From assembly GCA_947479755.1 (NCBI GenBank), contig CANKAM010000018.1, positions 1 through 64,000 on the forward strand: a DNA stretch of 64,000 bases. The letters are read 5' to 3'. This DNA comes from Bacteroidota bacterium (lineage in GTDB: Bacteria > Bacteroidota > Bacteroidia > SXHM01). The notes under the pieces are model-generated. The model was not told the DNA's origin and ran no database searches. It worked only from the letters and a program-made list of their open reading frames with translations. Both the position numbers and the translations under genes were made by a program. Below are positions 24,560 to 34,610 of the stretch, one piece after another (position 1 is the first letter of the stretch; every line of letters begins with the position of its first letter).

Positions 24560-25489
24560 TTAAAGTGGGAGCAGGGTTATTTTGCGTTTGTGTTCTTTGC
24601 CGGGACGGATATGGACGCCTGTTTCGGTTTTGGGTTGATAGTTGGGATGTTGCCACTGAAAGGTGTATTCACCGGGTGGGAATTTTGGGATGGAGTAGCG
24701 GCCTTGGTGATTGGTTTTGATTTGGGCAACCACGAGGGTTGCCCCTGCAGGTTCACCGGTTTTGTGTGCGGTAAAGGTTGCATTTTGAATGGGGGTTCCG
24801 TTTTTATTTGTGATGTTTCCTGCTACGCGGGTGTGGGTGGTGCCGATGTCTATTATTTGGCGGGCCTGAAAATAGGCGCTTACGAAGTTGGGGTTGGTGA
24901 TGATGAGGGTGTGAACCATGCTGTCCATTTGTTGTTTGATTATTGTGCTGAGTATTTCGCGGATTTGGGTTCTTATGGTTTCAAGTGCTACTGTGCGGGT
25001 TATAATTGCCTGGCGTGGGTTTGCCATTGAATCGCGGTAGAGGTTGATGGCGGTCTGGAGGTCGGTTACATCGGTGTTGGTGTAGCCGAAGCCTGTTGCT
25101 GCTGGGAAGTTTAGGTTTGCTTCATCGTGGATGGTTTGGCAGATGTCGTCTATTTCTTCTTTCTTTTTTGCGCTCATTTGGTTGAGGGTGTAGTTTACTT
25201 TGGCGCGGAGGGTGTTGCTTTTTATGGTGGCTGCATAGGCGGTGAGCGCACAGGCGCATTTGAATGCGATTTTTTGCATGTTGAGGCGGCTGATGTTGGT
25301 GTCTATGGTTATGCCTTTTGTGCCTGTGGTTGCTTTTTGGTTGAGTTGGTCGATGATGCTGAGTTTGGTTTCGACAGTGGCTTTGACTGCGGCAAAGGCG
25401 GGGATGGTTGCTGTTGCGGAGGCATTGTTGGTGCACCAGAGGATGGTGGTGCGGATCATGTTGAGGCGGTTGGTGTCGCGGTTTTGCAT
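24560..25489 (-). CDS. hypothetical protein with carboxypeptidase-regulatory-like C-terminus
   Basis: This is a 309-residue protein with no signal peptide. Residues 1-215 are helical and rich in Ala, Thr, Asn and Ile, without a known motif. Residues about 220-309 form a small beta-sandwich of the carboxypeptidase regulatory type: RVAGNITNKNGTPIQNATF, NHQGRYSIPKFPPGEYTF and KRKITLLPL. I do not recognise the helical part. The gene sits between glycosyltransferase and barrel-protein genes but may not belong to capsule synthesis. The coding strand is strongly A+C rich, so the other strand is also open over long stretches. Those opposite frames look like shadows. Confidence 0.6.
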   Translation of the reverse strand: MQNRDTNRLNMIRTTILWCTNNASATATIPAFAAVKATVETKLSIIDQLNQKATTGTKGITIDTNISRLNMQKIAFKCACALTAYAATIKSNTLRAKVNYTLNQMSAKKKEEIDDICQTIHDEANLNFPAATGFGYTNTDVTDLQTAINLYRDSMANPRQAIITRTVALETIRTQIREILSTIIKQQMDSMVHTLIITNPNFVSAYFQARQIIDIGTTHTRVAGNITNKNGTPIQNATFTAHKTGEPAGATLVVAQIKTNHQGRYSIPKFPPGEYTFQWQHPNYQPKTETGVHIRPGKEHKRKITLLPL

Positions 25490-25506
25490 GGTTGATTAGG
25501 TTTTTA

Positions 25507-25535
25507 CCACAGATTACACAGATTTGCACAGATTA
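25507..25535. repeat. CACAGATT short tandem repeat
   Basis: CACAGATT occurs three times in succession with a period of about 10 bp (CCACAGATTA, CACAGATTTG, CACAGATTA). It lies just upstream of the minus-strand gene starting at 25489. Similar strings are scattered in many Bacteroidota intergenic regions. Confidence 0.6.
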
Positions 25536-26038
25536 AATGTGGTTGTGGTTGGTTTTGTTGCGAAGGTAGGGAGTTTTTTGGTTCTGTTAATAGTATTTTT
25601 GGTACGGGTGATATTGTTTTTAATATAGTAAATATTATTTTTAATTATGTTGATTATAATTATAGTGATGTTTTTATTATTTTTATTATAGTTGATTAGG
25701 ACTTTGATACTGTAATTTATTATTTTTATTCTGTGAGTATTATTTTTATTATTGTTTATATTATTATTTATTAGGTTGTTATTAGTTTTGATTATGTTAT
25801 TTATATTTTTGTTTCTGTAAATTTTGATTTTGTTTCTGTAAATTTTTTGTTTTGGTTGATTAGTAGAGACTTATATGAGGAGTATGCTCCTCTATTTAGT
25901 AGAGAGGAAGGACTAAAAGGATTTTAGGGACAGGAGTGGGATATTTTGATTGTTGCTTAACTCCTGAACTTGACTAAAGCGAACTTGATGGTGTTTTTAA
26001 GGTTTTGGATGAGGTGTTCTTTTGTCCAATCAATGGTG
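25536..26038. other. T-rich low-complexity intergenic region
   Basis: About 500 bp contain no gene. From about 25,600 to 25,860 the plus strand is dominated by runs such as TTTTATTATTTTTATTA, with two copies of GTTTCTGTAAATTTTG. A hairpin GAGGAG-TATG-CTCCTC follows at 25877-25892. The region separates the glycosyltransferases from the 24560-25489 gene and may be that gene's leader or a recombination scar. Confidence 0.6.
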
Positions 26039-27181
26039 TTATAGTTCAAGTGGTTTGGGCGGTGTGGTTTGTGGCGAGGGTTGATTTAAATTTTCATTAA
26101 AAATATTTTTGTAGGTATTTGCTATTAACTGCCAGGTATAGCTTTTTACTAGATGGGTGTATGCATTTTCGGCACGTTGTTCCATGAGAGATGGGTTATT
26201 TAGTGCGAACATTATTTTGTCTGCTAAATCATCTGCGTTTTTGCTTTCAAAAAACAGGATTTGGGAATTGTCTAAAATGGCTTTATTAGATGGGATATCG
26301 GAAGCGATAACGGGGGTTTTTTGTGAGACTACTTCAAGCAGCATCATTGACATGGCTTCTGTGAGCGATGGAAAAATGAAAAGTTTTGCCTCGCGGACAT
26401 AGTTGAATAGTTTGTTTTTTTCTTTAATGAGGCCGATGTATTGGATATTGAGTCCGATTGAGAGTTGTAGTATTTTCTGTTTATAGGAGGGTACCTGGTC
26501 GATATCACCTACTACGGTTAATTTGCCTTGAAATTTTATTTTGTGGAGGGCTTGTAATAAAATGTGTAGTCCTTTTATTTCGAAAACGCGGGCGGCAGCG
26601 AACAGGATATATTCGTCTTTTCCGGTTTTAACATTTTTGGGGTGGTTGGTGATGGTTATGCCATTGGGGATGTGGGTGATATTTTTGTTGTATTTTTTGA
26701 GTATAAATTCTGTATCGGGTTTTGAAACGGAAATGACCTGATTGGCCCACCTGATGTTTTGTTTTTCGGACCAGGAGAAAAATTTATTCTGAAGGGAGTT
26801 GAACTTGGGGCTTTTTTCTTTGTGAACGCCATGAAAGGTTACGATGACGGGATTTTTCAGGCGAAGAAATGGGGTGATGAAGCCGCTTTCGGCATGATGA
26901 AGGTGGATTAAATGAAACCGTTCTTTGAAAAGGCAATAGAGAAGGGATTTGATATAATAGAGAAGGGTGTTTAATCCTCCTGTTCCGTGATTTTTAAATA
27001 CAATTTGAGACACTCCGTTTATTTCGCCCGATTTTTGAGTTGTATGTGACGATATGCTTAAAACAGTAAAATCAAAATCTGCTCGGAGGCAATTCATAAT
27101 ACTTTCACCAACCGCAGCAGCGCCTCCAAAAGCAGGAAGGCCTTTGAGACCGATAACAGCAATTTTGGGTTTAGTTTGCAT
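26039..27181 (-). CDS. family 4 glycosyltransferase (GT-B)
   Basis: This is a 380-residue cytoplasmic or membrane-associated enzyme that adds a sugar to the growing polysaccharide repeat unit. The N-terminal Rossmann half starts KPKIAVIGLKGLPAFGGAAAVGE and includes HLIHLHHAESGF and VTFHGVHKEKSP. The C-terminal half has the donor-binding signature FPSLTEAMSMMLLEV with an E-x7-E pair, then PVIASDIPSNKAIL. The protein ends with a Pro/Gln-rich tail. The donor and acceptor cannot be predicted. It starts 3 bp after the stop of the next glycosyltransferase upstream (27184), so it is in the capsule operon and is the last gene before the AT-rich gap. Confidence 0.88.
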   Translation of the reverse strand: MQTKPKIAVIGLKGLPAFGGAAAVGESIMNCLRADFDFTVLSISSHTTQKSGEINGVSQIVFKNHGTGGLNTLLYYIKSLLYCLFKERFHLIHLHHAESGFITPFLRLKNPVIVTFHGVHKEKSPKFNSLQNKFFSWSEKQNIRWANQVISVSKPDTEFILKKYNKNITHIPNGITITNHPKNVKTGKDEYILFAAARVFEIKGLHILLQALHKIKFQGKLTVVGDIDQVPSYKQKILQLSIGLNIQYIGLIKEKNKLFNYVREAKLFIFPSLTEAMSMMLLEVVSQKTPVIASDIPSNKAILDNSQILFFESKNADDLADKIMFALNNPSLMEQRAENAYTHLVKSYTWQLIANTYKNIFNENLNQPSPQTTPPKPLEL

Positions 27182-27183
27182 AC

Positions 27184-28338
27184 TTATGAGTTACTTTGCA
27201 GAACTTTATTATAAAAATCAAGTGTTTTTTTTGCTATCAATTTGGAGTTAAACTTTTCTGAAGCTTCTAAAGCTGCATTGGAGGAAATTTCCTGCGCCTT
27301 AGTTTTGTTTGCATATAAATATTCTAATTTATCGGCTAAAAGTTTTGGATTGCCCGGATCAATTAATAAACCAGAAACGCCATCCTGGAACATTTCGGAG
27401 ATGCCTCCCACATCGGAAGCGATAACAACCTTACCCATTGCCATTGATTCGGCAATACTTACTGGCACATTTTCCTGTTTAGACGGCAAGACAAAATATG
27501 TGCATTCAAATAAAACAGGTTTTAATTGTGATTGGTTCAACCACCCATAGAATTTGATTTGTTTTGATAAATCATACTTTGAAATCAGCGCCATAACATG
27601 TGTTTTATATTTTTTCTCAACAAAATCACCCACAACGTGAACATTAAAAATTATGGATTTAGCTTTCAAGATATTTAAGGCTTCAATGAGAATTTTTATA
27701 TTTTTCAACTTACTGATTTTAGCAACATAGGCGATTGAATTATTAAGATCAGAACGGGGTTTTGTATTGAGAAAAATAGCGTTAACGGGGTTTTGTATAA
27801 TAACTTCGTTTTGGGGTTTACGGGGAAATAATTTTTTATTGTAGTCTGAAATAAAGATAATGTTTTTGAAACGAGGGAAATAAAATTTCTCTATTACGGT
27901 TTTAAATAAAAATTTCAGTCTGTTTTTTAACCCTATTACATGTTTGTATTCAACAGCCATTATTCCATGTTGAGTAACAATTACATTTTGTTTGTCAAAA
28001 AAAACAAACCGAAGTAAATGAGGGGCAGCTCCCTGGATATGAATAATATCAGGTTTAAATTCGTTTATTATTTTGTTAAGTTTATACTTGTTAAAGAAGA
28101 AATCGAGCAACTCGCTTTTGGGGTATATAAATGGAATGAAGTGAAATTTGATGTGCTCGGAGAAATTGATCATTCTATATTCTTTTATCTCTTTACTGAA
28201 AGAGACAAGCATAATTTCAATGTTTTTTTGTTTACTAAATCCCTCTATCAAATTTATAATGGCCGCCTCTACCCCGCCTTTAATATGAGTATATTCAATA
28301 GGAATAGCACCCACAAGGAGCGTTTTTATTTTACTCAT
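27184..28338 (-). CDS. family 4 glycosyltransferase (GT-B)
   Basis: This is a 384-residue enzyme. The N-terminus is SKIKTLLVGAIPIEYTHIKGGVEAAI, with a GGVE acceptor-site loop, followed by DIIHIQGAAPHLLRF and VTQHGIMAVEY. The C-terminal donor half has the E-x7-E motif in LPSKQENVPVSIAESMAMGK and VVIASDVGGISEMFQDGVSG. It should transfer one sugar from a nucleotide donor during repeat-unit assembly. Two bases separate its stop from the start of the next glycosyltransferase, and it follows the polymerase gene by 2 bp. Confidence 0.88.
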   Translation of the reverse strand: MSKIKTLLVGAIPIEYTHIKGGVEAAIINLIEGFSKQKNIEIMLVSFSKEIKEYRMINFSEHIKFHFIPFIYPKSELLDFFFNKYKLNKIINEFKPDIIHIQGAAPHLLRFVFFDKQNVIVTQHGIMAVEYKHVIGLKNRLKFLFKTVIEKFYFPRFKNIIFISDYNKKLFPRKPQNEVIIQNPVNAIFLNTKPRSDLNNSIAYVAKISKLKNIKILIEALNILKAKSIIFNVHVVGDFVEKKYKTHVMALISKYDLSKQIKFYGWLNQSQLKPVLFECTYFVLPSKQENVPVSIAESMAMGKVVIASDVGGISEMFQDGVSGLLIDPGNPKLLADKLEYLYANKTKAQEISSNAALEASEKFNSKLIAKKTLDFYNKVLQSNS

Positions 28339-28340
28339 TG

Positions 28341-29624
28341 CTAATATGATAATTGCTGTTTTTTAACAATATTTTGCTGCCGGATGATGAGAGCAGCAAC
28401 AAAAAAATATATGCCTTTGATGACTTCATATCTTACAAATGAATTTGAATAGGTAATGGTGTCTATAAGCATAAAAATACCTGCCAGAAAAAAGCCCAAA
28501 ACTAAAGGATTTTGTTTGTTGAAAGTCTGTTTTTTGAAGGTGGTGTTAATGTGGGTGTTAATCTTGTAAATGAGGCCAAAAAAGAAAAATACTCCCAACA
28601 GCCCTGTTTGAAGTATAAGCCAGATAAAACCCATACGGCCACCATATCTGACCCCGTATTGATCAAGCATGGTTCCTTTTTCTTCTTTAAATTTAGATTC
28701 AACCAATTTGCCAGCCCCATCACCAAGCAACATATTGGAGAGTTCGCTGGTGATTATGTATTGGGTATAAAGAACGAATGCATCTTGCCTGCTTACTTCA
28801 GCCTGGTGGATATTGCTGGTTTCGTTGTAATGCATAGAGTAATCAATAACAAACTCGGGATCAAAACTTCCCCAGTTTGAATTTTCGGGATTTAATGTCG
28901 GGTTTGTTTTAACTACGAAATAAAATGCAAAAAAAGCCATAACCGGAATTAGAATAAAATTCTTTATTATTGATGGGGTAAACTTCTTTTTTTCAATTTT
29001 CAGATACAGCAGATACCCAAGAATCATTTCTAATGGGATGTAAAAAACTATAGCCCTCTTACCTCCAATTAAACCAAATAGAAGATAACAAAAAATAAGG
29101 AACAAGTATATTTTTTTATTGGTGTAGAAATAATAGCTTATTAAAAAAGCAATAATAAGGAGAGGAAATACAGTGGAAAGACTTCCAGCTCCAGTGCTTA
29201 AAGTACCTATACCCCCTTTCTCTCCTTGTCCCAAAACTATAAATTTTATTAGTACCGCAGGGATTTGAATGAGAACAAGAATTCTTATGAATTTAAAAAC
29301 TCGCGTTATTTTTTTTTCGCTCTTTTCATTAAGAATAACAAGAAAATAAAAATAAGAAAGCATGGTGTAGGAGAGAAAATAAACCAGTGAAAAGACATCG
29401 ATCTGGTTTAAAACCATGCTACATAATGAAACAAATAAAAACAGGAGGACCCAGAGAAAATAAGGTGCCGTAATTTTTAGTTTTCCTTTAAGCAACTGGG
29501 AGAGGAACAGTATTAAACCGATAACAGGTATGCCGGCTTTGTAGATACCGGAAGGAACCTGAAGAATCTCAAAAATTCCAATCAGAAAGATTAATGACCA
29601 ATAAATATAATGAAGGCTAATCAT
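28341..29624 (-). CDS. O-antigen/capsule polymerase-like membrane protein (Wzy-like)
   Basis: This is a 427-residue protein with about ten to twelve transmembrane segments and one large outside loop (about 240-320, TNPTLNPENSNWGSFDPE to RQDAFVLYTQYI). The layout is that of Wzy polymerases and O-antigen ligases. These families share little sequence, so the call rests on topology and place: it lies between glycosyltransferase genes and downstream of a flippase in a wza/wzc locus. The role would be joining lipid-linked repeat units on the periplasmic face. It overlaps the upstream glycosyltransferase gene by 8 bp. Confidence 0.75.
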   Translation of the reverse strand: MISLHYIYWSLIFLIGIFEILQVPSGIYKAGIPVIGLILFLSQLLKGKLKITAPYFLWVLLFLFVSLCSMVLNQIDVFSLVYFLSYTMLSYFYFLVILNEKSEKKITRVFKFIRILVLIQIPAVLIKFIVLGQGEKGGIGTLSTGAGSLSTVFPLLIIAFLISYYFYTNKKIYLFLIFCYLLFGLIGGKRAIVFYIPLEMILGYLLYLKIEKKKFTPSIIKNFILIPVMAFFAFYFVVKTNPTLNPENSNWGSFDPEFVIDYSMHYNETSNIHQAEVSRQDAFVLYTQYIITSELSNMLLGDGAGKLVESKFKEEKGTMLDQYGVRYGGRMGFIWLILQTGLLGVFFFFGLIYKINTHINTTFKKQTFNKQNPLVLGFFLAGIFMLIDTITYSNSFVRYEVIKGIYFFVAALIIRQQNIVKKQQLSY

Positions 29625-30687
29625 TAATTACTTTGTTAAGATATGGGCTTAAGATGTTATTTGAAATATTAAACCACGTAAAGCTTTTTAATGAGTTATG
29701 TATTGTGGTTGAATTGTATTGGCTTCTTGTTTGATACACCAGGCCAAGTGCCTTGGCAAATGAGGCAGAATTACTTTCACATAATACACCGTTATCATTG
29801 TTAATCAGTTTGGCGTTTTCGAAAGTGTTTGTTGCAATACAAACCAGACCGGAATGAATATATTCAAATGTTTTTGTAGGGGGTTGAAAATTGTAATATG
29901 CTTTAACGGGGACATAACACACGCCAATATTTGAGTAGTTAAGAAATTGGGGTAGTTCATTAATATTTTTTCTTCCATGAAACCTGACCACTCGTTCGAG
30001 TTTGGCCTTTTTAATTGTGTTTTCTATGCTGTTTACGTCATCCGGAGAACCAAACCCAACAATATCATAGATAATTTCGCTTTGATCAACACCTTGCTCA
30101 TCTATAAATAACCTAAGCCCTTCAATGGTTTGATAGATATTTCGGTTTACAAAAGTTCCTACGTATAACAGTTTTAATTTTGAGTAGGATTTTGGTTCCA
30201 TTACCATATAATCTGATCCTAATGGCAATACTTTAAAATTTTGTATTTTGTATTTTCTGGCCAATCCTTCAGATATAATTGTAATGTTCTTAAAAAAAAG
30301 TGTATTTATTTTTGTTTTGAAGTTTTTAAAAAAACGTTTGCGTTTTGAGGGAGTAACAGAGCCGGTTCGGATATCAAGGATGTATTTCGTTTTGCGCGAA
30401 AAGAAGGTGGGGATAAAGCAAAAATCAAAATTAACGATAAAAACAGCGCTGAAATTTGTGCGAGCCATGAGAGGATATAAAGACCTGAAGAAACGAACAG
30501 CTTTTGTCAGATAATTGCCATGGGAGGCGATGTAGATAATATTAACTCCCGTTAATTCAATTTTTTGATGACCACTATCAAAGCAATAGTAAGTAATCTG
30601 ATAATCATTTCTTAAATATTGACAATATTTATAAGTATCTGTCTCATAACCAAATTGACTTTTGTTAATAATTAATAATTTCTTCAT
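29617..30687 (-). CDS. glycosyltransferase of the capsule locus
   Basis: This is a 356-residue GT-B-like enzyme. The start MKKLLIINKSQFGYETDTYK resembles the nucleotide-fold N-terminus of family 4 enzymes. The middle has KYILDIRTGS and KLLYVGTFVNRNIYQTIEGL. The C-terminal half has VVRFHGRKNINELPQFL and PPTKTFEYIHSGLVCIATNT, where E in FEYI takes the place of the donor-binding glutamate. It begins 31 bp after the flippase stop and overlaps the polymerase gene by 8 bp. Sugar specificity is unknown. Confidence 0.8.
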   Translation of the reverse strand: MKKLLIINKSQFGYETDTYKYCQYLRNDYQITYYCFDSGHQKIELTGVNIIYIASHGNYLTKAVRFFRSLYPLMARTNFSAVFIVNFDFCFIPTFFSRKTKYILDIRTGSVTPSKRKRFFKNFKTKINTLFFKNITIISEGLARKYKIQNFKVLPLGSDYMVMEPKSYSKLKLLYVGTFVNRNIYQTIEGLRLFIDEQGVDQSEIIYDIVGFGSPDDVNSIENTIKKAKLERVVRFHGRKNINELPQFLNYSNIGVCYVPVKAYYNFQPPTKTFEYIHSGLVCIATNTFENAKLINNDNGVLCESNSASFAKALGLVYQTRSQYNSTTIHNSLKSFTWFNISNNILSPYLNKVIND

Positions 30688-30718
30688 TGGAAAGTTTCTA
30701 AAATTTTAAAGAACTAGT

Positions 30719-32116
30719 TTATTCTTTTTTACCTATTAGACCCTTTGAAAATAAATATTTTTTCATGATGTGTGCAGCTACAATAAAAACCAAAAAGTAT
30801 CTTACGATAATAGATGAATTCCAGTATACCAATGCGATTGAAATAATTAAAATAATTGAGTATAAAATTTCTATATTTTCCTGTAAATTGATTTTAATCT
30901 TATATTGAGTATAGAAAGATAAAAAAAGATATTTTAAAAAAGAAGGAATAAGAAATAACAGTCCAATACCAAATAATCCTAAACTATCAGAAAATAAATA
31001 AATGATAATTAATGCTGAACATATACCCCCTATTTCACCTAAGGTTAACAAGTAGGTTTTCTTCAGAATCAGGGGGCCGAAACCCCTTATAGTTTTCAGG
31101 ATTTCAAAGACACTTGTAAACGCTAAGAAGGCAATTAAAATAGTACTCTTTTCATATTCCGGTGTGCCAACATACCTGCATATTTCCGGAGAAATTAATG
31201 TTAAAATAATTGCGCTGCTAAAAGATAAATGGCCTACAATCTTTGATATTTTCAGTAAGTCTGTTTTAAAGTTTTCTTTTTCATGATTCTCAAACAAAAG
31301 AGGGGTCCAAGCAAAACGAATACCGTAATTTATTATTTCTAATACTGAGGCGATTCGAACTGCAAAAGATAAAAGGCCTATATATTTTATTGAATAATAT
31401 TTTGAAATCAAATCTCTGGAGAAAGGCTGCCATAATCCAATCAATAAAACACCAGGAACAAGCGGAAATGAAAAAGAAGCGATATTTTTAATCTCTGACC
31501 ACCTGATATTTAAACCAATATACTTTTTTGTAACATAAATATTAGTTAATAACGAGATGATTGACCCAACAATATGCCCATACAACACCCCTGCAATACC
31601 ATAATGTAAAACTAAAATAAAAAAAACAGTACTGCCGACCCTGAAGAACAAAGAAACAGTTGAAATGACAACAAATATTTTTTGTTGATTGTTGTATCTT
31701 GGAATTACACCTACATATGTCCCAATTGCTGCAAGAAAAAGCCAGATTAAACTTACGTAATACTCATATGTGTAAACAGTATCATTAAAAAAATAACGTA
31801 GTACAACATTTTTATTCAATATTAATAAGACCACTACAATAATTGAAAAAATTATAGTCAAAAAAAGGCCTGAAGAAATCAGAATTTTTTTTTCTAACAG
31901 ACTCTTTTTTTCATAAAAGAACTTACCAATTGCTGTGTAGAACTCAAGATTACAGGTATACATCAGGAAACTTATGATGACAAAAAAGAGTTCAATAATT
32001 CCAAATTGAAATGAAGAAAATATCCGAGCGTAAATCGGAACAAGAAAAAAGCCTGAGAATTTTCCTATAATAGGTAAAATTCCATAAACAGAAATGTGTT
32101 TAAAAAAATCTTTCAA
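30719..32116 (-). CDS. oligosaccharide flippase (Wzx-like)
   Basis: This is a 465-residue integral membrane protein with about 14 helices, of the polysaccharide-transport MATE-like superfamily. The N-terminus KHISVYGILPIIGKFSGFFLVPIYAR is typical of Wzx flippases, which turn lipid-linked repeat units from the inner to the outer face of the cytoplasmic membrane. The start is TTG at 32116, because it lies directly before the first helix and no ATG is nearby. The gene is clearly more A+T rich than the flanking chromosome, as often seen in exchanged capsule genes. It lies 103 bp downstream of the kinase gene. Confidence 0.88.
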   Translation of the reverse strand: MKDFFKHISVYGILPIIGKFSGFFLVPIYARIFSSFQFGIIELFFVIISFLMYTCNLEFYTAIGKFFYEKKSLLEKKILISSGLFLTIIFSIIVVVLLILNKNVVLRYFFNDTVYTYEYYVSLIWLFLAAIGTYVGVIPRYNNQQKIFVVISTVSLFFRVGSTVFFILVLHYGIAGVLYGHIVGSIISLLTNIYVTKKYIGLNIRWSEIKNIASFSFPLVPGVLLIGLWQPFSRDLISKYYSIKYIGLLSFAVRIASVLEIINYGIRFAWTPLLFENHEKENFKTDLLKISKIVGHLSFSSAIILTLISPEICRYVGTPEYEKSTILIAFLAFTSVFEILKTIRGFGPLILKKTYLLTLGEIGGICSALIIIYLFSDSLGLFGIGLLFLIPSFLKYLFLSFYTQYKIKINLQENIEILYSIILIISIALVYWNSSIIVRYFLVFIVAAHIMKKYLFSKGLIGKKE

Positions 32117-32219
32117 TTAACGAATATGCGGTAGGAATTTTAACATTAAGCAAGGTGACGTGATTATCACATCCATTATTTAAACGCAATAAGAGAGAGC
32201 CTATTAACACTAATTAATG

Positions 32220-34610
32220 TCAGCTTTTTCTAAAAAAAATTATTATCCTCTTCATTAATGAGGGCTTTTCTTGCTTTTCGTCAATATAATATCCATACCC
32301 ATACCCATAGCCATAGCCACCATATCCGTAGTTTCCTAATTTCCTGTCTATACCATTAAAAACAATCGAAAGATTTTTCATTCTTTTGTTTTTATATAAT
32401 TCTGCTATTGATGATAAATAAGACTTTGGGGTTCTGCTTTGTCTTATAATGTATAAACTGGCATCTACAAATTCAGCAATTATTAAACTATCAGTTACCA
32501 GACCAATCGGAGGAGTATCAATTATTACAATATCAAATCTTTCTTTCAGATCAGAAACTAATAAATTTAGATTCTCCGACATAAGCAATTCAGCTGGATT
32601 TGGGGGAATTGGCCCTGATGAAATTGTGTATAAATTTTCATTTGAAGGAGAATGCGACACAATCTCTTCTAAAGAGGCCAAACCACTCAGATAATTACTG
32701 ATACCAACCGGGTTTTGACTATCAAGGCTTTTAGTAAGTTTAGGTTTTCTCAGATCCATTTCAAGAACAACGGTTCTCTTGCCGGAAATAGCAAATGTTA
32801 AAGCAAGGTTTAATGAAATAAATGTTTTCCCTTCACCACTAATAGAGGATGTAATTAATAATACTTTTTCCTTAACACCAATTCCCATGAACTGAAGGTT
32901 AGTTCTGATAGAACGGAATTCTTCGGAAATTGCTGATTTTGCATTTGAATATACTGCAATACTTGAACTAAGGTCGATGCTTTGACCCACCAAACCAATT
33001 ATGGAAACGTTTGTATTCTTCTCAATAACTGATTTGGAAATTACAGTATCATTAATAATTTCTTTAATATAGATGATGATAAAAGGAACACTCAGGCCAA
33101 ATAGCAAAGCTAATAAGTAGCTTAAATATTTAATTGGTTTAATCGGCTTTTCAGAATAATATGCGGGTTCAATAATGTCATTATCAGATACAGTTGAAGC
33201 AAGTGCAATTGATGATTCTTCTTGTTTTTCCAATAAATATAAATAAAGATTTTCTTTTATAGACTTTTGTCTTTCAATACTAATTAGATCTCTTTCAATT
33301 GTTGGTACTTTTCTAATACTCTTTTCGGTTTCGGATAACTTATTTTTTACAACGCCTTGTTTGAGTAAAAGAGATTGCTTTAGCCCTTCAATGTTATTTG
33401 TAATATTATTTTTAGAGGTTAGAATCTGTTCTTTTAAAATAGTGTTAAAAGGATTATCTTTTTTTAGCGTATTTTCATATTGAATTTTCAGCGATTCAAG
33501 CTTGTTTAACTCTACTATCAATACTGACAATGATTGATTATCAGGGCCGATATAAGAAGGTATTTTGAAGTCTTTTTGCGCTAATTCCTTTTGTATTTCA
33601 TTTATGTATGTTAATTCAATATTTATAGCAGATAATTCTTTATCATATTCTTTTACAGCTTCCAAAAAGTATTTTGCCTCTTCGCTAACATTCGCAATAC
33701 CTTTTGATTTTTTATATTGTTCTGCCTGAGATTCAATTTCTGTTAAATCTGTAGATACAAATTTTAGTCTTCCTTTAATAAACTCTAAGGTATTTGCGGC
33801 CATCTCACTTTTCTGATTGATACCATTTTGTATATAAACTTTAGCAACTTCATTTAGAAAGTCTTTACTTTTTTCAGGCACTGAAGTTTTCATTGACAAC
33901 TCTATAACTGTTGCCATTTTATTCACAGTCTCAACTTTAAAGTCTTCATAGAATTTCTCTATTAATGTTCGTTTACTATTAAATTGAATTAAGTAATCTC
34001 TATTTATATCATTACTCTTTAAAAACTGGTTAATGTCAAAACCATCGCCCGGCAAGAGGGTTATCTCGGCCGATTCAATTTTAAAGGGCTCATTAAATCT
34101 GACAAAGTAAGTTTTGTCCAAAACAGTGAGCTTGAGTACGCCTGATTTATCTAAATAAACCTTATGAGGAGTATCGTAATAATCAGGTGGCAGTGTATCA
34201 AAAACTACTTTAAAAGGAACATTTTCCTTATATAATTCAGAGGTTTTAATGTCTCCAACACCAAAGCAACTAACTGAAAAATTTAAATTTTCTATTGCTT
34301 TTGAAATTACAGGTCTGGAATGTATTATTTCTATTTCATTTTCAACTATACCAGCATCTTTGAAAATATCAAGTTCTTTTAAAATTTCTGTCCCTGGAGG
34401 AGATTTTTTCGAATCCTGAACAAGAATTTTACTTGATACAAGATATATACGGGCAGAATACCTGTTATAAACGTATGCTCCTGTGAATGCAATTATACTT
34501 GCAATAACAAATAAATACCAATAACGAATATAACGAAAGAGTAATTCGCGTATATCCAACTCATTATCTTCCTGATTAGTAAAATTAGCTTCGTTATGTT
34601 GGTCGCTCAT
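32220..34610 (-). CDS. wzc: polysaccharide co-polymerase with BY-kinase domain (Wzc-like)
   Basis: This is a 796-residue inner-membrane protein that controls chain length and export of capsule with Wza. The order is a cytoplasmic N-tail, TM1 (about 34-53), a long periplasmic Wzz-type coiled-coil domain, TM2 (about 500-520), then a tyrosine kinase domain. Walker A is SSISGEGKT (588-596), Walker A' is VVLEMDLRKPK (D619), and Walker B is IVIIDTPP (694-701). The C-terminus carries a Tyr/Gly tail (760-775) with eight tyrosines, the expected autophosphorylation cluster. Its start overlaps the end of the wza gene by 4 bp. Confidence 0.93.
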   Translation of the reverse strand: MSDQHNEANFTNQEDNELDIRELLFRYIRYWYLFVIASIIAFTGAYVYNRYSARIYLVSSKILVQDSKKSPPGTEILKELDIFKDAGIVENEIEIIHSRPVISKAIENLNFSVSCFGVGDIKTSELYKENVPFKVVFDTLPPDYYDTPHKVYLDKSGVLKLTVLDKTYFVRFNEPFKIESAEITLLPGDGFDINQFLKSNDINRDYLIQFNSKRTLIEKFYEDFKVETVNKMATVIELSMKTSVPEKSKDFLNEVAKVYIQNGINQKSEMAANTLEFIKGRLKFVSTDLTEIESQAEQYKKSKGIANVSEEAKYFLEAVKEYDKELSAINIELTYINEIQKELAQKDFKIPSYIGPDNQSLSVLIVELNKLESLKIQYENTLKKDNPFNTILKEQILTSKNNITNNIEGLKQSLLLKQGVVKNKLSETEKSIRKVPTIERDLISIERQKSIKENLYLYLLEKQEESSIALASTVSDNDIIEPAYYSEKPIKPIKYLSYLLALLFGLSVPFIIIYIKEIINDTVISKSVIEKNTNVSIIGLVGQSIDLSSSIAVYSNAKSAISEEFRSIRTNLQFMGIGVKEKVLLITSSISGEGKTFISLNLALTFAISGKRTVVLEMDLRKPKLTKSLDSQNPVGISNYLSGLASLEEIVSHSPSNENLYTISSGPIPPNPAELLMSENLNLLVSDLKERFDIVIIDTPPIGLVTDSLIIAEFVDASLYIIRQSRTPKSYLSSIAELYKNKRMKNLSIVFNGIDRKLGNYGYGGYGYGYGYGYYIDEKQEKPSLMKRIIIFFRKS

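Noticed and set aside
24590-25495. plus-strand frames opposite the 24560-25489 gene
   Set aside because: They are rich in Gly, Cys and Val because they mirror an A+C-rich coding strand. The minus-strand product has a recognisable C-terminal domain.
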